Positions 22,083 to 34,800 of a stretch of DNA of 60,000 bases are shown here, piece by piece. Below the pieces are notes generated by a model. It was not told the DNA's origin and did no database searches. It saw only the letters and a list, made by a program, of their open reading frames with translations. The stretch spans positions 31,534,401 through 31,594,400 of the forward strand of contig NC_087067.1 in the NCBI RefSeq assembly GCF_963678635.1, in the 5' to 3' direction. Every line of letters begins with the position of its first letter. Position 1 is the first letter of the stretch. A program made the translations under genes and the position numbers. The DNA comes from Symsagittifera roscoffensis (taxonomy: Eukaryota; Xenacoelomorpha; Acoela; Convolutidae).

Positions 22083-22560
22083 TCTCAAACAAAAGAGTAG
22101 TGCGCAGTTTAAAAAATTGCGTGCGCGGAATTAATTTTTAGCTGTTCAGCCGGTTGAACGTTTGGTTGCTGAGCATCGAATTTTTGTTCGGACTATTTGA
22201 AAAATGCAGAGGAAATTTTTGTTCGGGTGTTTCAGTGTTTTTTTTCTTTTTGTTTTCCACGCAAAATCAGATACCAAAACTAATCATAGGACTGAATGGA
22301 GTTACATATCATAATAAAATCATTTCAGTCCTAATGCGAACGACATTATTAAGTTCCAAAATTTTTTTTTCAATAAATAGAAAAACTGGTTTGAAATTTT
22401 TGATTTTTGGTCTAACTTCTGGCTAATAAGGCCAAAGTGCAGGCTTACAATAGCTTATTTAAACTTCATTTAAGCCATGAAAACTTAAATTTAGTCTTCG
22501 AGTTTTTGCGCCGTTTTGGGAATTAAGAAAATTCGAACTTCAAAAAAAAATCTGCAAAAA
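22083..22560 (+). repeat. dispersed repeat family A, copy 1
   Basis: Contains the family landmarks: GTAGTGCGCAGTTTAA, then GTTCGGACTATTTGAAAAAT, TTCGGGTGTTT, ACGCAAAATCAGATACCAAA, and a tail with GCAGGCTTACAATAGCTTA and TTTAAGCCATGAAAACTTA. Matching segments occur in the same order in the 24.4-25.9 kb tandem, and in reverse complement at 41.8-42.3 and 44.6-45.3 kb; the second half recurs at 55.3-55.5 kb. No coding capacity is evident; an old non-autonomous element. Confidence 0.65.
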
Positions 22561-23199
22561 AATGAAAAAATTGTGAAAATTTTCGAAATTTTTTTAATGA
22601 TTTTTTCAAATTTTAATCTTTTTTCTTAAAAACTATTTTCTAATAGGCCTAATCGACTATGACTGTCAAATACGCCTGTTTTTTTTGGCTCAGATTTTTA
22701 ATCGAACCACACAGAAAAAAAAACGAAATAAAATTGAAAAAATGAGGTGCTATTTGTTCATTAACCGGCTTGCTATCCTTTTTGTTTTTAAAATTCATTA
22801 GAAGAAACTTCTAAATTGCATAAACAGGAATTCATTTTGCAAGATTGTTTTTGATTAATACGTAAATAAAAAACACAAAATAATCAGAAACAGAGGAAGT
22901 TAAATAGAGACAAATTTCAATCATCAAGATTTTGGCTTCTACTAAAGATATTTATCGCATAAATTAAATTAGACAAACCTTGAACTATTAAACTAAATTG
23001 AATTTTGAAAAAAGTGATTTATTTGACACGGCTAAAACTTCAACTGACAATAAAGAAAACTGTTTGATCACATATCCCAGGAGAAGTTTTTGCCCTAAAG
23101 AGATAAGACGGATATAAACAGGTTTGACAAAAGTTCAAAGTTTCTCAGTATGTTTATTTTTTGAAGACAAGTTTTTGGAAATGAAATGTTTATTTTAAA

Positions 23200-24240
23200 G
23201 TTTTAGCATTATAAGGCACATATTTGAGATTTTTGAATTATTTAATTGTTTTGAGGCAATTACTTACGGATTTTGCCTGCAGTAATATAAATGTTCAGCG
23301 TAAGCTGCATATAAAAAATTGAATTTATGATAGAAATTTCAATAAATGTCAAAATCTTCCCATAAAAAAAGAAAATTTTGCAGATAGTCTTATTGAATAT
23401 GTAAATGCTGGAAATTTTTGAAATTTTTTTGGTTCTTAAAGCAAACGAATCATATCGAGCAACTTTTTAAGTCTTTCAAGCAAAAATTGAAACAAACGCA
23501 CGGTTTTTAGTATCAGACGCATGGCTTTTACTGGTCATGATTTTCGATGGCTAGAATGTCACATCATGTCGGGAAAAGCAACGAGTAAATAGAAATGGAA
23601 GATTTACAAAAAAAAACGAAAATAATACAGAACCTAATAAATATTTAGCTAATGACGCTAAAAACGCCAATTAAAAACGGATAGGTTTAAAATAAAATCA
23701 TTTTTTTTTTTAAATTTTATGAAGTACATTTAATGCAGCTGTTATGTAATATGTTTTGAAAGTTTATAACAAATACCATTTTTAATTTCCATGTTTGTTT
23801 CAAAAATAAATTTAAAAAAATCAATTAATATAAAGTCATTTTTCACAATTTCTTGGAACCGAAATTGTATCAGTAGATTCAACCACAAAACAAATATCTG
23901 TTTTCGGGACAAATTTAGTTCACAAATGTTACGGCACAGGGTTGGACAAAGTCGAAGCTACAATATTCAAAAACAAAAAAACAAGCGACAAAACGACTAA
24001 AAAAGATTCAAAATGCACAAATGAGTAGAAAAATTTTATGAGAATAAAAAGTGTCGAAAATTCGAACCGCACACTTTCATTTGAGACACAAATGTCCTAA
24101 CTACTCAAAATAATGGTCTATAAGCTTGTAGACAGATAATCGGATAAAAGAACAAAAGCTTATAATTTATAATGCTGAAAAAATAGCAACGCTTCCTAGT
24201 GTAATTCTAAAATTTTATTTTCTTAGAAGCCACATATTTT
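23200..24240 (+). repeat. dispersed repeat family B, copy 1
   Basis: Aligns over about 1 kb with 26990-28080. Shared landmarks: GGCAATTACTTA, the segment ACGGCACAGGGTTGGA followed by TCGAAGCTACA and TATTCAAAAA, GATTCAA..GAGTAG.AAAATTTT, and a tail with CTTATAATTTA..TGCTGAAAAAA. Copies are well diverged, so the duplication is old. The tail also recurs around 26740-26900 and 28370-28510. No protein is recognisable. Confidence 0.6.
24040..24125 (-). repeat. tRNA-like sequence (SINE head or tRNA fossil)
   Basis: On the minus strand a box A-like TGAGTAGTTAGGACA is followed, at tRNA spacing, by a box B-like GCGGTTCGAATTT. The acceptor stem is not convincing, so it is not called a functional tRNA. 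It lies inside repeat family B, which may therefore be tRNA-derived. Confidence 0.4.
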
Positions 24241-24362
24241 TGTTTTTACATTTAACTAGAGCTGAATTGTGATACTTGCTACTAATTGGATTCCAAACCA
24301 AACAAACATCGAGCATATAGTGAAAAAAGGAGTGGCTTATCTTGCAATAGCCCCAGGGGCTT

Positions 24363-25914
24363 ATCTTGCAAAATTTTTGCTATCCTCATTTTTTGAAGTG
24401 AGTAGTAATGTTTCAGTGTTATGAACACAATCCCTATGCACGACTGAATAAGCTTGAAAGCATTTTTTGTAAGTTAAAAGGACGTTGTCATTATTGTAAG
24501 CTTATTGCACGTTGTCAAATAAAAAAGTAGTGCACAGTTTAAGAAATAGTGCGCAATTTTAAATCGGAATTAATTTTCAGCCTTTCAGCTGGTTAAACGC
24601 TTGGTTATTAAGCAGCAATTTTGTGTGCGGACCATTTGAAAAATGTGGCGACATTTTTTATTCGGGTGTTTTAGTGTTAATTCTTTTTTTGTTTCCCCAC
24701 GCAAAATCAGATACCAAAACTAATCAAAGGAATGGATGAAGTTACATATCATAATACCTTGCAAATTTCGCTTATCTTACAAAATTTTTGCTTTTCTCAT
24801 TTTTGAAGTGAGTAGCGGTGCTTCCGCTTCATGGCTACACTCCCTAGCACAAAAAAATAAGCATGAAAACAGTTTTTGTACGATATTGCACGTTGAAAGG
24901 ATTTGAGAACGTCAAATGCTTTTAGGAACCACTAAAAAATTGAACCACACTAAACTAGTCATGAAACCAAATGTCTTCAAAACTAAAAAAAGTATCAAAA
25001 GATGGGTAAAATTGGCAGTTTTTGCAGCCTTCTTATTTGGCAAAAAATGATCACAAATAATTTACTCCTTTTTTGAGCGCCAGTCAACCAATTTTATTCA
25101 GAGTATCAAGTTGCACTAAAAAATCAAAAAATTTTTTGATCTTGCAAAATTTTTGCTATCCTCATTTTTTGAAGTGAGTAGTAATGTTTCAGTGTTATGA
25201 ACACAATCCCTATGCACGACTGAATAAGCTTGAAAGCATTTTTTGTAAGTTAAAAGGACGTTGTCATTATTGTAAGCTTATTGCACGTTGTCAAATAAAA
25301 AAGTAGTGCACAGTTTAAGAAATAGTGCGCAATTTTAAATCGGAATTAATTTTCAGCCTTTCAGCTGGTTAAACGCTTGGTTATTAAGCAGCAATTTTGT
25401 GTGCGGACCATTTGAAAAATGTGGCGACATTTTTTATTCGGGTGTTTTAGTGTTAATTCTTTTTTTGTTTCCCCACGCAAAATCAGATACCAAAACTAAT
25501 CAAAGGAATGGATGAAGTTACATATCATAATACCTTGCAAATTTCGCTTATCTTACAAAATTTTTGCTTTTCTCATTTTTGAAGTGAGTAGCGGTGCTTC
25601 CGCTTCATGGCTACACTCCCTAGCACAAAAAAATAAGCATGAAAACAGTTTTTGTACGATATTGCACGTTGAAAGGATTTGAGAACGTCAAATGCTTTTA
25701 GGAACCACTAAAAAATTGAACCACACTAAACTAGTCATGAAACCAAATGTCTTCAAAACTAAAAAAAGTATCAAAAGATGGGTAAAATTGGCAGTTTTTG
25801 CAGCCTTCTTATTTGGCAAAAAATGATCACAAATAATTTACTCCTTTTTTGAGCGCCAGTCAACCAATTTTATTCAGAGTATCAAGTTGCACTAAAAAAT
25901 CAAAAAATTTCCAA
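24363..25914 (+). repeat. 776-bp tandem duplication
   Basis: Copy 1 (24363-25138) and copy 2 (25139-25914) are exact or almost exact over their length with a constant offset of 776. The unit starts ATCTTGCAAAATTTTTGC and ends CAAAAAATTT. Within each unit two half-units are related (TTTTGAAGTGAGTAG occurs twice with a similar context), so it was built by an older duplication, then duplicated recently. It includes a partial copy of repeat family A. No gene. Confidence 0.9.
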
Positions 25915-26989
25915 CAGGAAGTTGACTGTTCCAGCATCAGACTTTACCTTAAAAAATCAACTTTCCGTCATCAATTGTTCATATTTTAAGCTAAACCCAT
26001 ATTCAACTGAGAATGGAAATTTGAACAGGACATCCAAGTAAAATAGAAACATAAATGAATTCTTGTTTTAAAACAGGTTCTGGGATTTTTTTCATCATTG
26101 CCTTTGAACTTAACTGTCGCAGATCGGAAAAACTACGGAACTTTTGTTATGTACAATTGAGACTTTTCGTTGAGGTTTCGTTTATTTAGAGTAAAATATG
26201 TTCCTGAACATTAATTTGTATTAGAGAATCTGGTTAGATTTTTTTTTGTCAAAGTAGTCATAGCAATATAAATTGAAAATTATTTTTACAATTATAAAAA
26301 AAGCGGATTGTTTTATAACTAAAACTTTGGTTATGTAAATGTTTTTTTTTCAAGAGAGTTGCTTTGTTTGAAAATTTCTCTTTTTAGATAGATGGTGTGG
26401 TGAATTGATCAATGAGAGTTTAGAAGAAATAAAAATAATTTTGTCCACATGTATGTCATGTGTAATTTTAAAAACTGAACGACAATGTCATTCTAAGATG
26501 TAAAATAAGTTTGTCTAAAATTTCAATCAGACAAAAAACTATCTAGTTTTATTGCATTAGCTGCCGGAAAACAACGAATAATCTATAAAATTAAAAGAGA
26601 TCAAATATTATCAGTAGTTTTGGTTTTTATTGGTCAAACACCAAGTGCTAGATTATGGGACGAAAAACAGCGGATAACACTGTAGACGAAGGCCAAAAAT
26701 ATGTTAATCTTAGCAGAATTTTCTGAACGTTTAGCACACGAAATAATAAAGATCATCCCGATCCGTTGTAAGCTTGCAAACAATTAAACGGATCGAAAAA
26801 ATTAATTCTTTTAATTAAAAAGTTTTTTAAAATACCACTGCGCTTGCTAGTATAATTGACGATTTTAAATTTTTTGGAAGCAGTAAATTAAACAACTCGA
26901 AATTCAAAAAATTCTGTAGAAAAAAGTTAAGAATACTGAAATTTTTTCAATGCTTGTTATTTTTAGTATGAATATTTTTTGTAAAAAGG
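25915..26989. other. intergenic, no gene seen
   Basis: AT-rich; only a weak match to the tail of repeat family B at about 26740-26900 (CGTTGTAAGCTTGCAAACAA and CACTGCGCTTGCTAGT), which is closer to 28370-28510. Confidence 0.5.
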
Positions 26990-28080
26990 TATTCAAAAAT
27001 AAAAATTTATTTCAATTTCTTGTCGTTTTAAGGACATATTTCACATATCTGAATAATTTAGTTGTTCTGGGGCAATTACTTATGAACTTTGCTATATTAA
27101 TAAAGGTTTTACGGCCTAAACTGGATATCAAATGGACTTTATGAAAAACTTCGGTAGATTCCAACTTGCGCTTGAAAAAAATTGTACAAATTCCATCATA
27201 TTGCTTATTTGCAGGCTGCATTTTTTGAAAATTACTTCTCTTAAAGCAAACGAATAAAATCGAGCAATTATAAATGAAAAACTTGAAAAAAGAAATTAGA
27301 CACGGTTATTTACCGATCCTGGTTTATGATGGCTTCAATGTCCAAAAATGAAACGAGACACTCAAAAACGAAAGAGTCAGAATAAAACCAAAAGAGCTTA
27401 ATAGTTTTATCACATGAAAAAACGGCAGTTTAAAAACGGGTGGGTTCAAATCAAATTCTTGTTCATGTATATAAACTACCATTATTACGTATTTTGTTCT
27501 GAAACTTTATAACAAATACCGTTTTCGTTTTAAAACTACTTTTTTTTAGCATAATATATGACGCCAATTTTCAGTCCTTTGGAACCTGTTTTGTTTCAGT
27601 CAATTCAGCACAACCAAATTTCGGTAATTTTAGGTCATGAAATTTACGGCACAGGGTTGGATACAATCGAAGCTACATTATTCAAAAAACGGCTAAAAAA
27701 GATTCAATTGCAAAATTGAGTAGGAAAATTTTTAGAGATTAAAAAGCTTGATCTCTAAAAATTCGAGCCGCAGACTCCGAAAATATTCAAAAAAAATTAG
27801 ATCAAGCTTTTTAATCTCTAAAAATTTTCCCACTCAAATTTGCATTTGAATCTTTTTTGGCTGTTTTTTGAATAATGTAGCTTAAATGTCCTAACCGTAA
27901 CCACTCAACAACATGATCTATAAGATTGTAGGCCAGTAATAGAATAGAAGAACAACAAATGCTTATAATTTAGTACGCTGAAAAAAGTTAAATATTCATT
28001 ATTACGCTACGCTTTCTAGTGTAACTTAAAGTTCTTAAATTTTTTAGAAGCAACATTTTTTCTTTAAACAGCTCATTAGA
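26990..28080 (+). repeat. dispersed repeat family B, copy 2
   Basis: Second copy of the element at 23200-24240, carrying the same ordered landmarks. It differs by holding a long near-perfect hairpin (27670-27883) in the position that corresponds to the tRNA-like part of copy 1, so the box A- and box B-like parts are now separated. Confidence 0.6.
27670..27883. repeat. 85-bp-arm inverted repeat (long hairpin)
   Basis: Left arm 27670-27754 and right arm 27799-27883 are reverse complements with only a handful of mismatches, separated by a 44-base spacer that contains ATTCGAGCCGCAG. Transcribed, it would form an ~85-bp duplex. Both arms resemble the part of repeat family B just before the tRNA-like block, so a local inverted duplication of repeat sequence is the simplest origin. 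Confidence 0.85.
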
Positions 28081-28730
28081 GCTGAATGTTATAATAGTTA
28101 CTTATCGGATTCCAAACCAAACAAACAATGGACAAATTCAGTGTGCAAAGCAGGTTCGACCAAGTGGGATAGAGAGTGGAAGTTCATAATGTTGCATAAA
28201 TCATCAGGAATTGTTCAAAGACTTAATTTATTTACAAAAAAAATCTATTTCCCGATTACAAGACAAATGCTGTCGCACGTGTAAGGAACGCCTTAAAAGA
28301 TAACTATTCTTGATCTCTGCAGAACGTACAAGCTTATTTTTTCAGAATAGGATTGTCTAAACTACTCGACCACATGCGCTGTAAGCTTGCAAATGATTAC
28401 ACGGATCGAAAAAATGAATGCTTTCACCTAAAAGTAGATCCTCAAAATAACACTGCGCTTGCTAGCGTAACTGTCGATTCTACAATTTTTTTTGGAGCAG
28501 CAAATTTTTTCGATGAACGTTTGAAAATGAACGATAAGCAAAATGAAGCAGCTAGCACGCTCCTCTCTCAGAAAAAAAACGTTCGTTAATTTTTAGTTAG
28601 TCTACTCTAAATACTTTAATAGAACGTGATAATTTATTAAAGTATCAAATTTTCTTGATATAGACATTTGAACATTTGGATACAGTGAATATTTTCGTAT
28701 ATTGAGTAGACTATCTAAAAACATCATCAT
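28081..28730. other. intergenic, repeat tail, no gene
   Basis: Contains another copy of the family-B tail (28370-28510). The 78-codon open frame at 28353-28589 lies over this repeat and is not credited as a gene. Confidence 0.5.
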
Positions 28731-28736
28731 TTTATT
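28731..28736 (-). terminator. poly(A) signal for EIF1AD (AATAAA)
   Basis: Minus-strand AATAAA 86 bases past the EIF1AD stop codon. I saw no such hexamer in the MRPL13-EIF1AD spacer, nor noticed one just after EIF3D, which matters for the operon hypothesis. Confidence 0.5.
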
Positions 28737-28821
28737 TCAAGCTATTATTTCTATCACTGCCAAGTGAAAAAAAAAGATTATTAGTCTGCAACATGTTTAT
28801 ATCAAGAAGTTTTTGACCAAT

Positions 28822-31800
28822 TTAATCATCTTCACTTTCAGAGCTGGTAAGTTCTTGTTCTTCCTGCTGATTCATTCTGTTCATGTTCACAGTTTCGAAC
28901 AGGTCAGACTGCTGCTGCTTGCTAGCTCCATCCTCGTCTTCTGATTGGCTGTCTTCGTCTGAAGATGGTGGTAGCGGAATGTCTGCACTCAAATACGACT
29001 GGTCAGTTTTGGAAGCTGGTTTCACAGCATTTTCGAATTTGGCTGGCCTGAAAAATTCGACAACTGTTATAAAATTATGTTTTCTAGAAAATGATTTTGA
29101 AGAACTAGTAGAGTTATCTAAATTATGTTACATCCACTATTCTCAAGTATTTTTTAGATTTATCAATAATACCTCCATAGGGCAGAAGCAGATCAATTTT
29201 AGTCCAATTTCACATTAAAATTCGAAAACCATTTTTTCTCATTTGTTTTTTTTTGCGTGCGTCGCAGCTACGGACAGCAACCGCAAAATAGACTGGGTCA
29301 TCAAAATGTGTTAAATTACAAACTCTTAATTTACTCAGCTTTCAAATTATTTTATAAAAAAAAGCTCATATCTCCATAACCACTGGGTTTAAAATCTTGA
29401 AGGCACTAGTCTCTAGAATCTGGCAGCATTCAACTGCACATTAGAGTTATATCAGTCGCACCTAAACAGACGCATAATGAAAACGTACTTCCATAAACAG
29501 TTTAAACATTTTAGCATGTCAACATAAGAACAAAATGTGTCAAGTGAAACGCAAGTCACACGCAGAGCCGACCAGGAGCTTCGCGCCACTACAAATTTAG
29601 CAATGCAAGCTAGCACACAGAAAATAAATTGAAAGCCATTAAGTCAAAACCTGTTTTCGAGAAGTTCCGAAAAAAGCAAACACACAATTCCAAATGCTCG
29701 TCTTTAAGTCTAATTTGAGAAAATCACATTAAGAATTAAAATCGCCAGCGTTTAAATATTTCATCGATCGGCGAAAAAGCCGACAAAAATCGTTGTAAAA
29801 ACTTGTCGAGTTATAAATTTCTGGTAGTCTAAAACTCAACGTCTCCGCCTATGAACAATACTGACTTGTTTTTTTTTCGCAAAACTTGAACTTTCGAACT
29901 CCAAAGAAAAAACATATGGCATGGGAGCTCTTAGAGAAAAAAATATCGCCACACTTTGTTGATAAATGATAAAAATAAGAACATTGAGAAAAAGGGATCA
30001 ATCCGTAAGTTCTTCATTCCCTTGGAAAACCTGAAAATAATACCCACCTTCGAAACTAGAAATTGATCAGGTTTTTCGTTACTTTTACACTTTTGCTGCT
30101 CGATAGTGGAGTTTGCCTTCCTTTCAACAAAAGGAAACAAACAAAATTAAAAGGAAATCAAAAGTTAACCATGAAAAATTAAATTTTAGCGTGAAAAAGG
30201 ATTTTCCTGAAAAAAATTCACCAATACCTTTATAGCAGTATTGACTATATCCATGAATCTTAATCCACAAAACTTACAACCATAGTGAACTGGCTCACAG
30301 CACAAGAAACATCTGTGACGTGGCACTGCAATTAAGCCGACAAAATAGACAGACAATAGGTCGACAATTTTTTTGAAACTGAAAACTTTCGGTTTAGAAA
30401 GTGGTAAAATTTTCGGTTTACAGCGTAGTTATTACTACTAGACTAAGGATGCCGGAGAAACCAAGGAAATTGAATTGACTATAAATCAGCCTATCAAATT
30501 AATCAACTGATTTGGTTATAGAAGTTGTTAACCCGAAACAAAGTCTTTATTCCGCTTGGCAAACGCTTGCTAGTAAAAAGCCTAATAATATAAGTCGATA
30601 CATCGATAATTTTTTTATGAATTCTTCGATCAATTCACATTAGTATAGTTTTTGGCAAACATTATTAAAGCAATTCAACTTCGCAATACCCCGAGTTAAT
30701 CACAGATCCGTTTCATATTCTAACATTACTAGTTTTTTTTAAAAAAATTCACGTTGCGTAAATCAATTTGCCAAATTTGATTTTCATAAAGGCTAATCCA
30801 TCGATAAAAATTTGAAACTGTTAGATTGAAGCTATTCGCAAAAAGTTAGTCTATTGAGCAAGATATTCGAAGACCTTAAAATTAAACCTAAAAAAAAGCT
30901 TGAGTTGACTCGCAAAAGTTGGTTCTTTCAAGCATACAGCACAAGAAGAATGAAATGTTCATTTTAATTTCAAAGCAGTTGGAACTGATTCGCAAAATCA
31001 GTAATCAAATCCAGAGAAAAATTGAAAAAAGGAGAGTCTTGTTTTGCTTTGGTTTTTTAAGAAGCGTAAACCAAAATGCAGAAAAAATTGAAAACTGAGG
31101 TACTGGCTAGATATCAGTCGACGAAATTCAATCTAACAGTCTAAAATTAGAAAGATAGAAATTACTCGATAGCCACTTACACATTGCTCCTCATGTTCAA
31201 AACATTTCATTTCTTTAAAATTTCAAGAAGATTGAATTTGCGAGTTCTAATCATTCTTCATCGACAGAGAAACTATTCGTGACAGACAGTTCACCTCCAA
31301 TTTTGCTTGAACGCTAAAAATCTGTGTGTAATAAAAAGGCCGTTTATTGAACGCTGAAAAATTAAAAGCTATTTCAAACAATTCATTTAATTTATGTTAT
31401 TGACTTGCTTATACAATTGTTTAATTTCAGTCGAAATCAACAAATTGGATTCAGGTATGATATGGATATGGAGGGAGTCGAGGATGGGACAACCCAAAGA
31501 CTGGTGAAACCTAACGGATGAGGACGAAAAGAAAACCAAATTTCTTCAGGACGAGGTAAAAAATTTACGTAGACTTGTTTTTGAAATGAATGACCCATTG
31601 AGAGAGCATGGAAAGTAGATCCAAAATGATAGAGAACTAATCTTGAACCCACCTTTTGATGCTCGAGACGAAATGCTTTTGGACCGAAATATAGTGAAAG
31701 TTATTGTCCAGTTTTTGAAAACCGAATTGTATTAATATTGTAGGTTTAAAAGCATTCCAGATTTTAACAAGAAGAGGGCCTCTTCCATGTGGATTGATGC

Positions 31801-34800
31801 CTATCTTGATAACAAAACTTATATATTTCAAACACAAAAATTTAGTGTACGGTAGGAAAAACTGCAAGATAAAAAACCAATGAATGGACGCCAAATGTAT
31901 ATCAAAGAGCTTATGTACATCATCTACTACATATATAATTAAATGTTTATCATCCAACAAAAGCAGCAAAATTAAAGCAAGAGGCTAATAGTACGGGATA
32001 TGTAACGTCTACTAGAAACTGCAATATAAGTGCAAAAATAGAGATGTGAGAAGTGTTCGTTCCAGTCAAATACCAAACTGAAAACGAAAAGCTAGATAAC
32101 CCGATAAAAAACAATTTTCGCGTTGAGGGAGCAAACGATAACGGCAGAGCGGAAAAAAACTGAGATGCGAAACCTCCTAGATACAAAAGAGCAAAAATAG
32201 GTCTATGAGTTGAAGAAAAAAGGAACCAAAAAAGGCAAACTGATAAACAGTCAAATTGATCTGTTAAAAGTTGTCGGATTAAAAAAATTTCGAGTTAATT
32301 ATTTGAATAGATGAACTGAGCGCTTTTGTTTCTCCAGTTTTGGCACGAGAAAATGCCCCAATATTAAAAACAAATACTTTTAATTTCAGAAATTAAAATC
32401 ACACGTGAATTGTTTTTTATCACATGTGGTTACGAAAATTATCATGACATTGATTGTTTTTATATTCTGATCGCGTTTTTTTGGGTACTGAGTGTTGATA
32501 TTTACCATGCCTTTAACTCCAAAGAAGTCATTTATCCACTTTTTGAAACTAAACTTTATGAAAATTATTATGATTACGATTGTTAAACTATTCTAATTGC
32601 CTTTTTTGGACTGAAGATTGGGACTGAAGATTGAAATCTTTCCCTGAAATTCCAGAGAGATTTTGGCTTTTGAAAGATAGGATTCTCACTTATGACTGGT
32701 ATTGTTATTTTTGATGCAGAGGGTTGAAAGTTTCATAGCCCTAGGCGATAATAGAGCTTCAGAGAATACAAAAAAACCAAGATATTGATCGTAACTGGAA
32801 AAATCAAAGAGAGGGAGAGAGAGAAAAATTACAAGGAATCCGTCTGAAAATTTGCCGGACAAATTATCGAATTAGAACTTTCGAGCAAGCAACTTCTTCA
32901 GTTGGTCTGAGAAATCATGCAATACCAAAAAGAGATTTTCCTCGCTTAACCAGGTTTATATATAACAAGACATACTCCGAGTAACAACTTTTCTCTATTG
33001 GTAAAAAAAGTGGTCCTAGATAAAACACCAGTATCTGAAAAACCTAAGCTCAGAGATTAAAAGATCAATTAAATATACGAATTTGGTAGGTGTATTAGAA
33101 CGAAAGACACTAAATTGTTCCAAGAATATGGAAAACCAACCAGGGATTTGTTTACAGAATTTGAGAATTATCACAAAATTTTCCATATTTAGAACTATAG
33201 CTCGGAAATGGAGCACAACGTGATTCTTAATCGCTTTCCGAAAAAGTCTGAAAAACTCAACCAAAAAATTTTTAAATTAGAAAAGTATCAATATTTATTT
33301 ACATACAATATAGAAAAGAAGGGGCGGGAGTTAAAAAGGGATTAAAAACAACATGGTCAGAAAAACGGAAATTGATCAATATCAGATAATGACCATAAGA
33401 CAAATATAATAAAAATTCGAGAAAAGGGGAAATTTGGACATTTTTGTACAGGAACTCAAACTGCAAAAAAAATAAATTCTTTGAAAATTACTAACCTTGA
33501 AAAATTATTTGAAATTATTTAGCTACGTATTTATAAGCCTTAAAACTTGAAACAACTGGCAAAAATTTGATTTGCAGAGCTTTCATCGTATTGCGCAAAA
33601 ATGATAAAGCAAAAAGAATTTATCCGGATACTACAAAATTTTGAATGTTGTATCCCGGGAGCCTATAATTACTAAATACTTGTGAATTAAAAAACTCCGC
33701 TTCATATATTGATGAAGTTTTCACAAGCACTCAAATAACAGCATCAGATTACAAATCTGAAATAGTAACAGATTTATTGAATACAGAAATCAACTTTTAT
33801 AAAAACTGGAAAATTCTAAATCAAACGGACAAAAAAATTAAATTTGCTATTTTGGCTGCAAAATGAATTGCAGACAAATGAAAATATCTCGAACATTTGA
33901 AAAAAAAAATCAATCGTTTTTATGCATGAACGGGGTTATCGAAAAGCTGATAAAATGATGCACTGATAGCATTTTTTTTGTAAAAATGATTATAAAGGAT
34001 AAATCAGGATACTAAGAAAGAACGTATTACGAAAAAAATGTCCTTAACACTGAAAAATTCACCAAATGATAGTTTGGCGAGCTTATAGAAGCAACGAAAA
34101 GAAGCCAATTCCTTAAATGTATCACAAAAAGTAGCTCCAATTTTGTAGGGAGAATGTAGTGCTGTCGCAAACAATTACCAGCGAAGCGTTCAAAACAATT
34201 TCAAATCAAATCTTAAAAACAAATTCTCGTAAAAAATTTTGGCATTATTTATCATTTATTTAAATCCAAGAGCTCTGCACTTCATCGTTTTTGACGCTGT
34301 TAATCATTAGGGCCATTTCAGAAAACGCTTTCAAGTTTGTCCTAAAACTGCTACAGTAAATCCATTGTGCCAAAGAAGGAGTCAAAAACTGATTGCTTCA
34401 ACTTACCAATTTTTTAAGGAACGTTTTCGAAAAACTTAATCAAAAAAATTGATTGTTTTCCTGGAAAAGAACAAAATTTTGTTAGAAACGCAAAACGTTT
34501 ATCTGAAAAAATTAGGAAAGGCATTCAAATATTTGGTTCGTGGAAAAAAATGAAAAAAGCCGACACTTGTTGAGTTATTGAAAGCAGAGTGTCTTCGTTG
34601 ACTCAACGAAAGCGTTTGACATAATTTCACGACAGTTGATGTTAACAAAAAGTTTTAAGCATGGACTAAGCGGACCAATGCAATATTTATTTAAATCAAA
34701 CTTTGAATTTGGTGAAAGACGGCAAACTGTTTTTTTTTGTGCAACAAGCAATCAAATCTTAAAACTTCAAAATTTTAAGGGGAGAGAGCCACAAGGTTCT

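Noticed and set aside
28353-28589. 78-codon open frame with a plausible start
   Set aside because: It covers a repeat tail that recurs, without an open frame, at 26740-26900 and 24120-24240.
31437-32186. Run of minus-strand open frames of 70-110 codons
   Set aside because: Low-complexity hydrophobic or basic composition, no domain, inside EIF1AD intron 3 in AT-rich decayed sequence.
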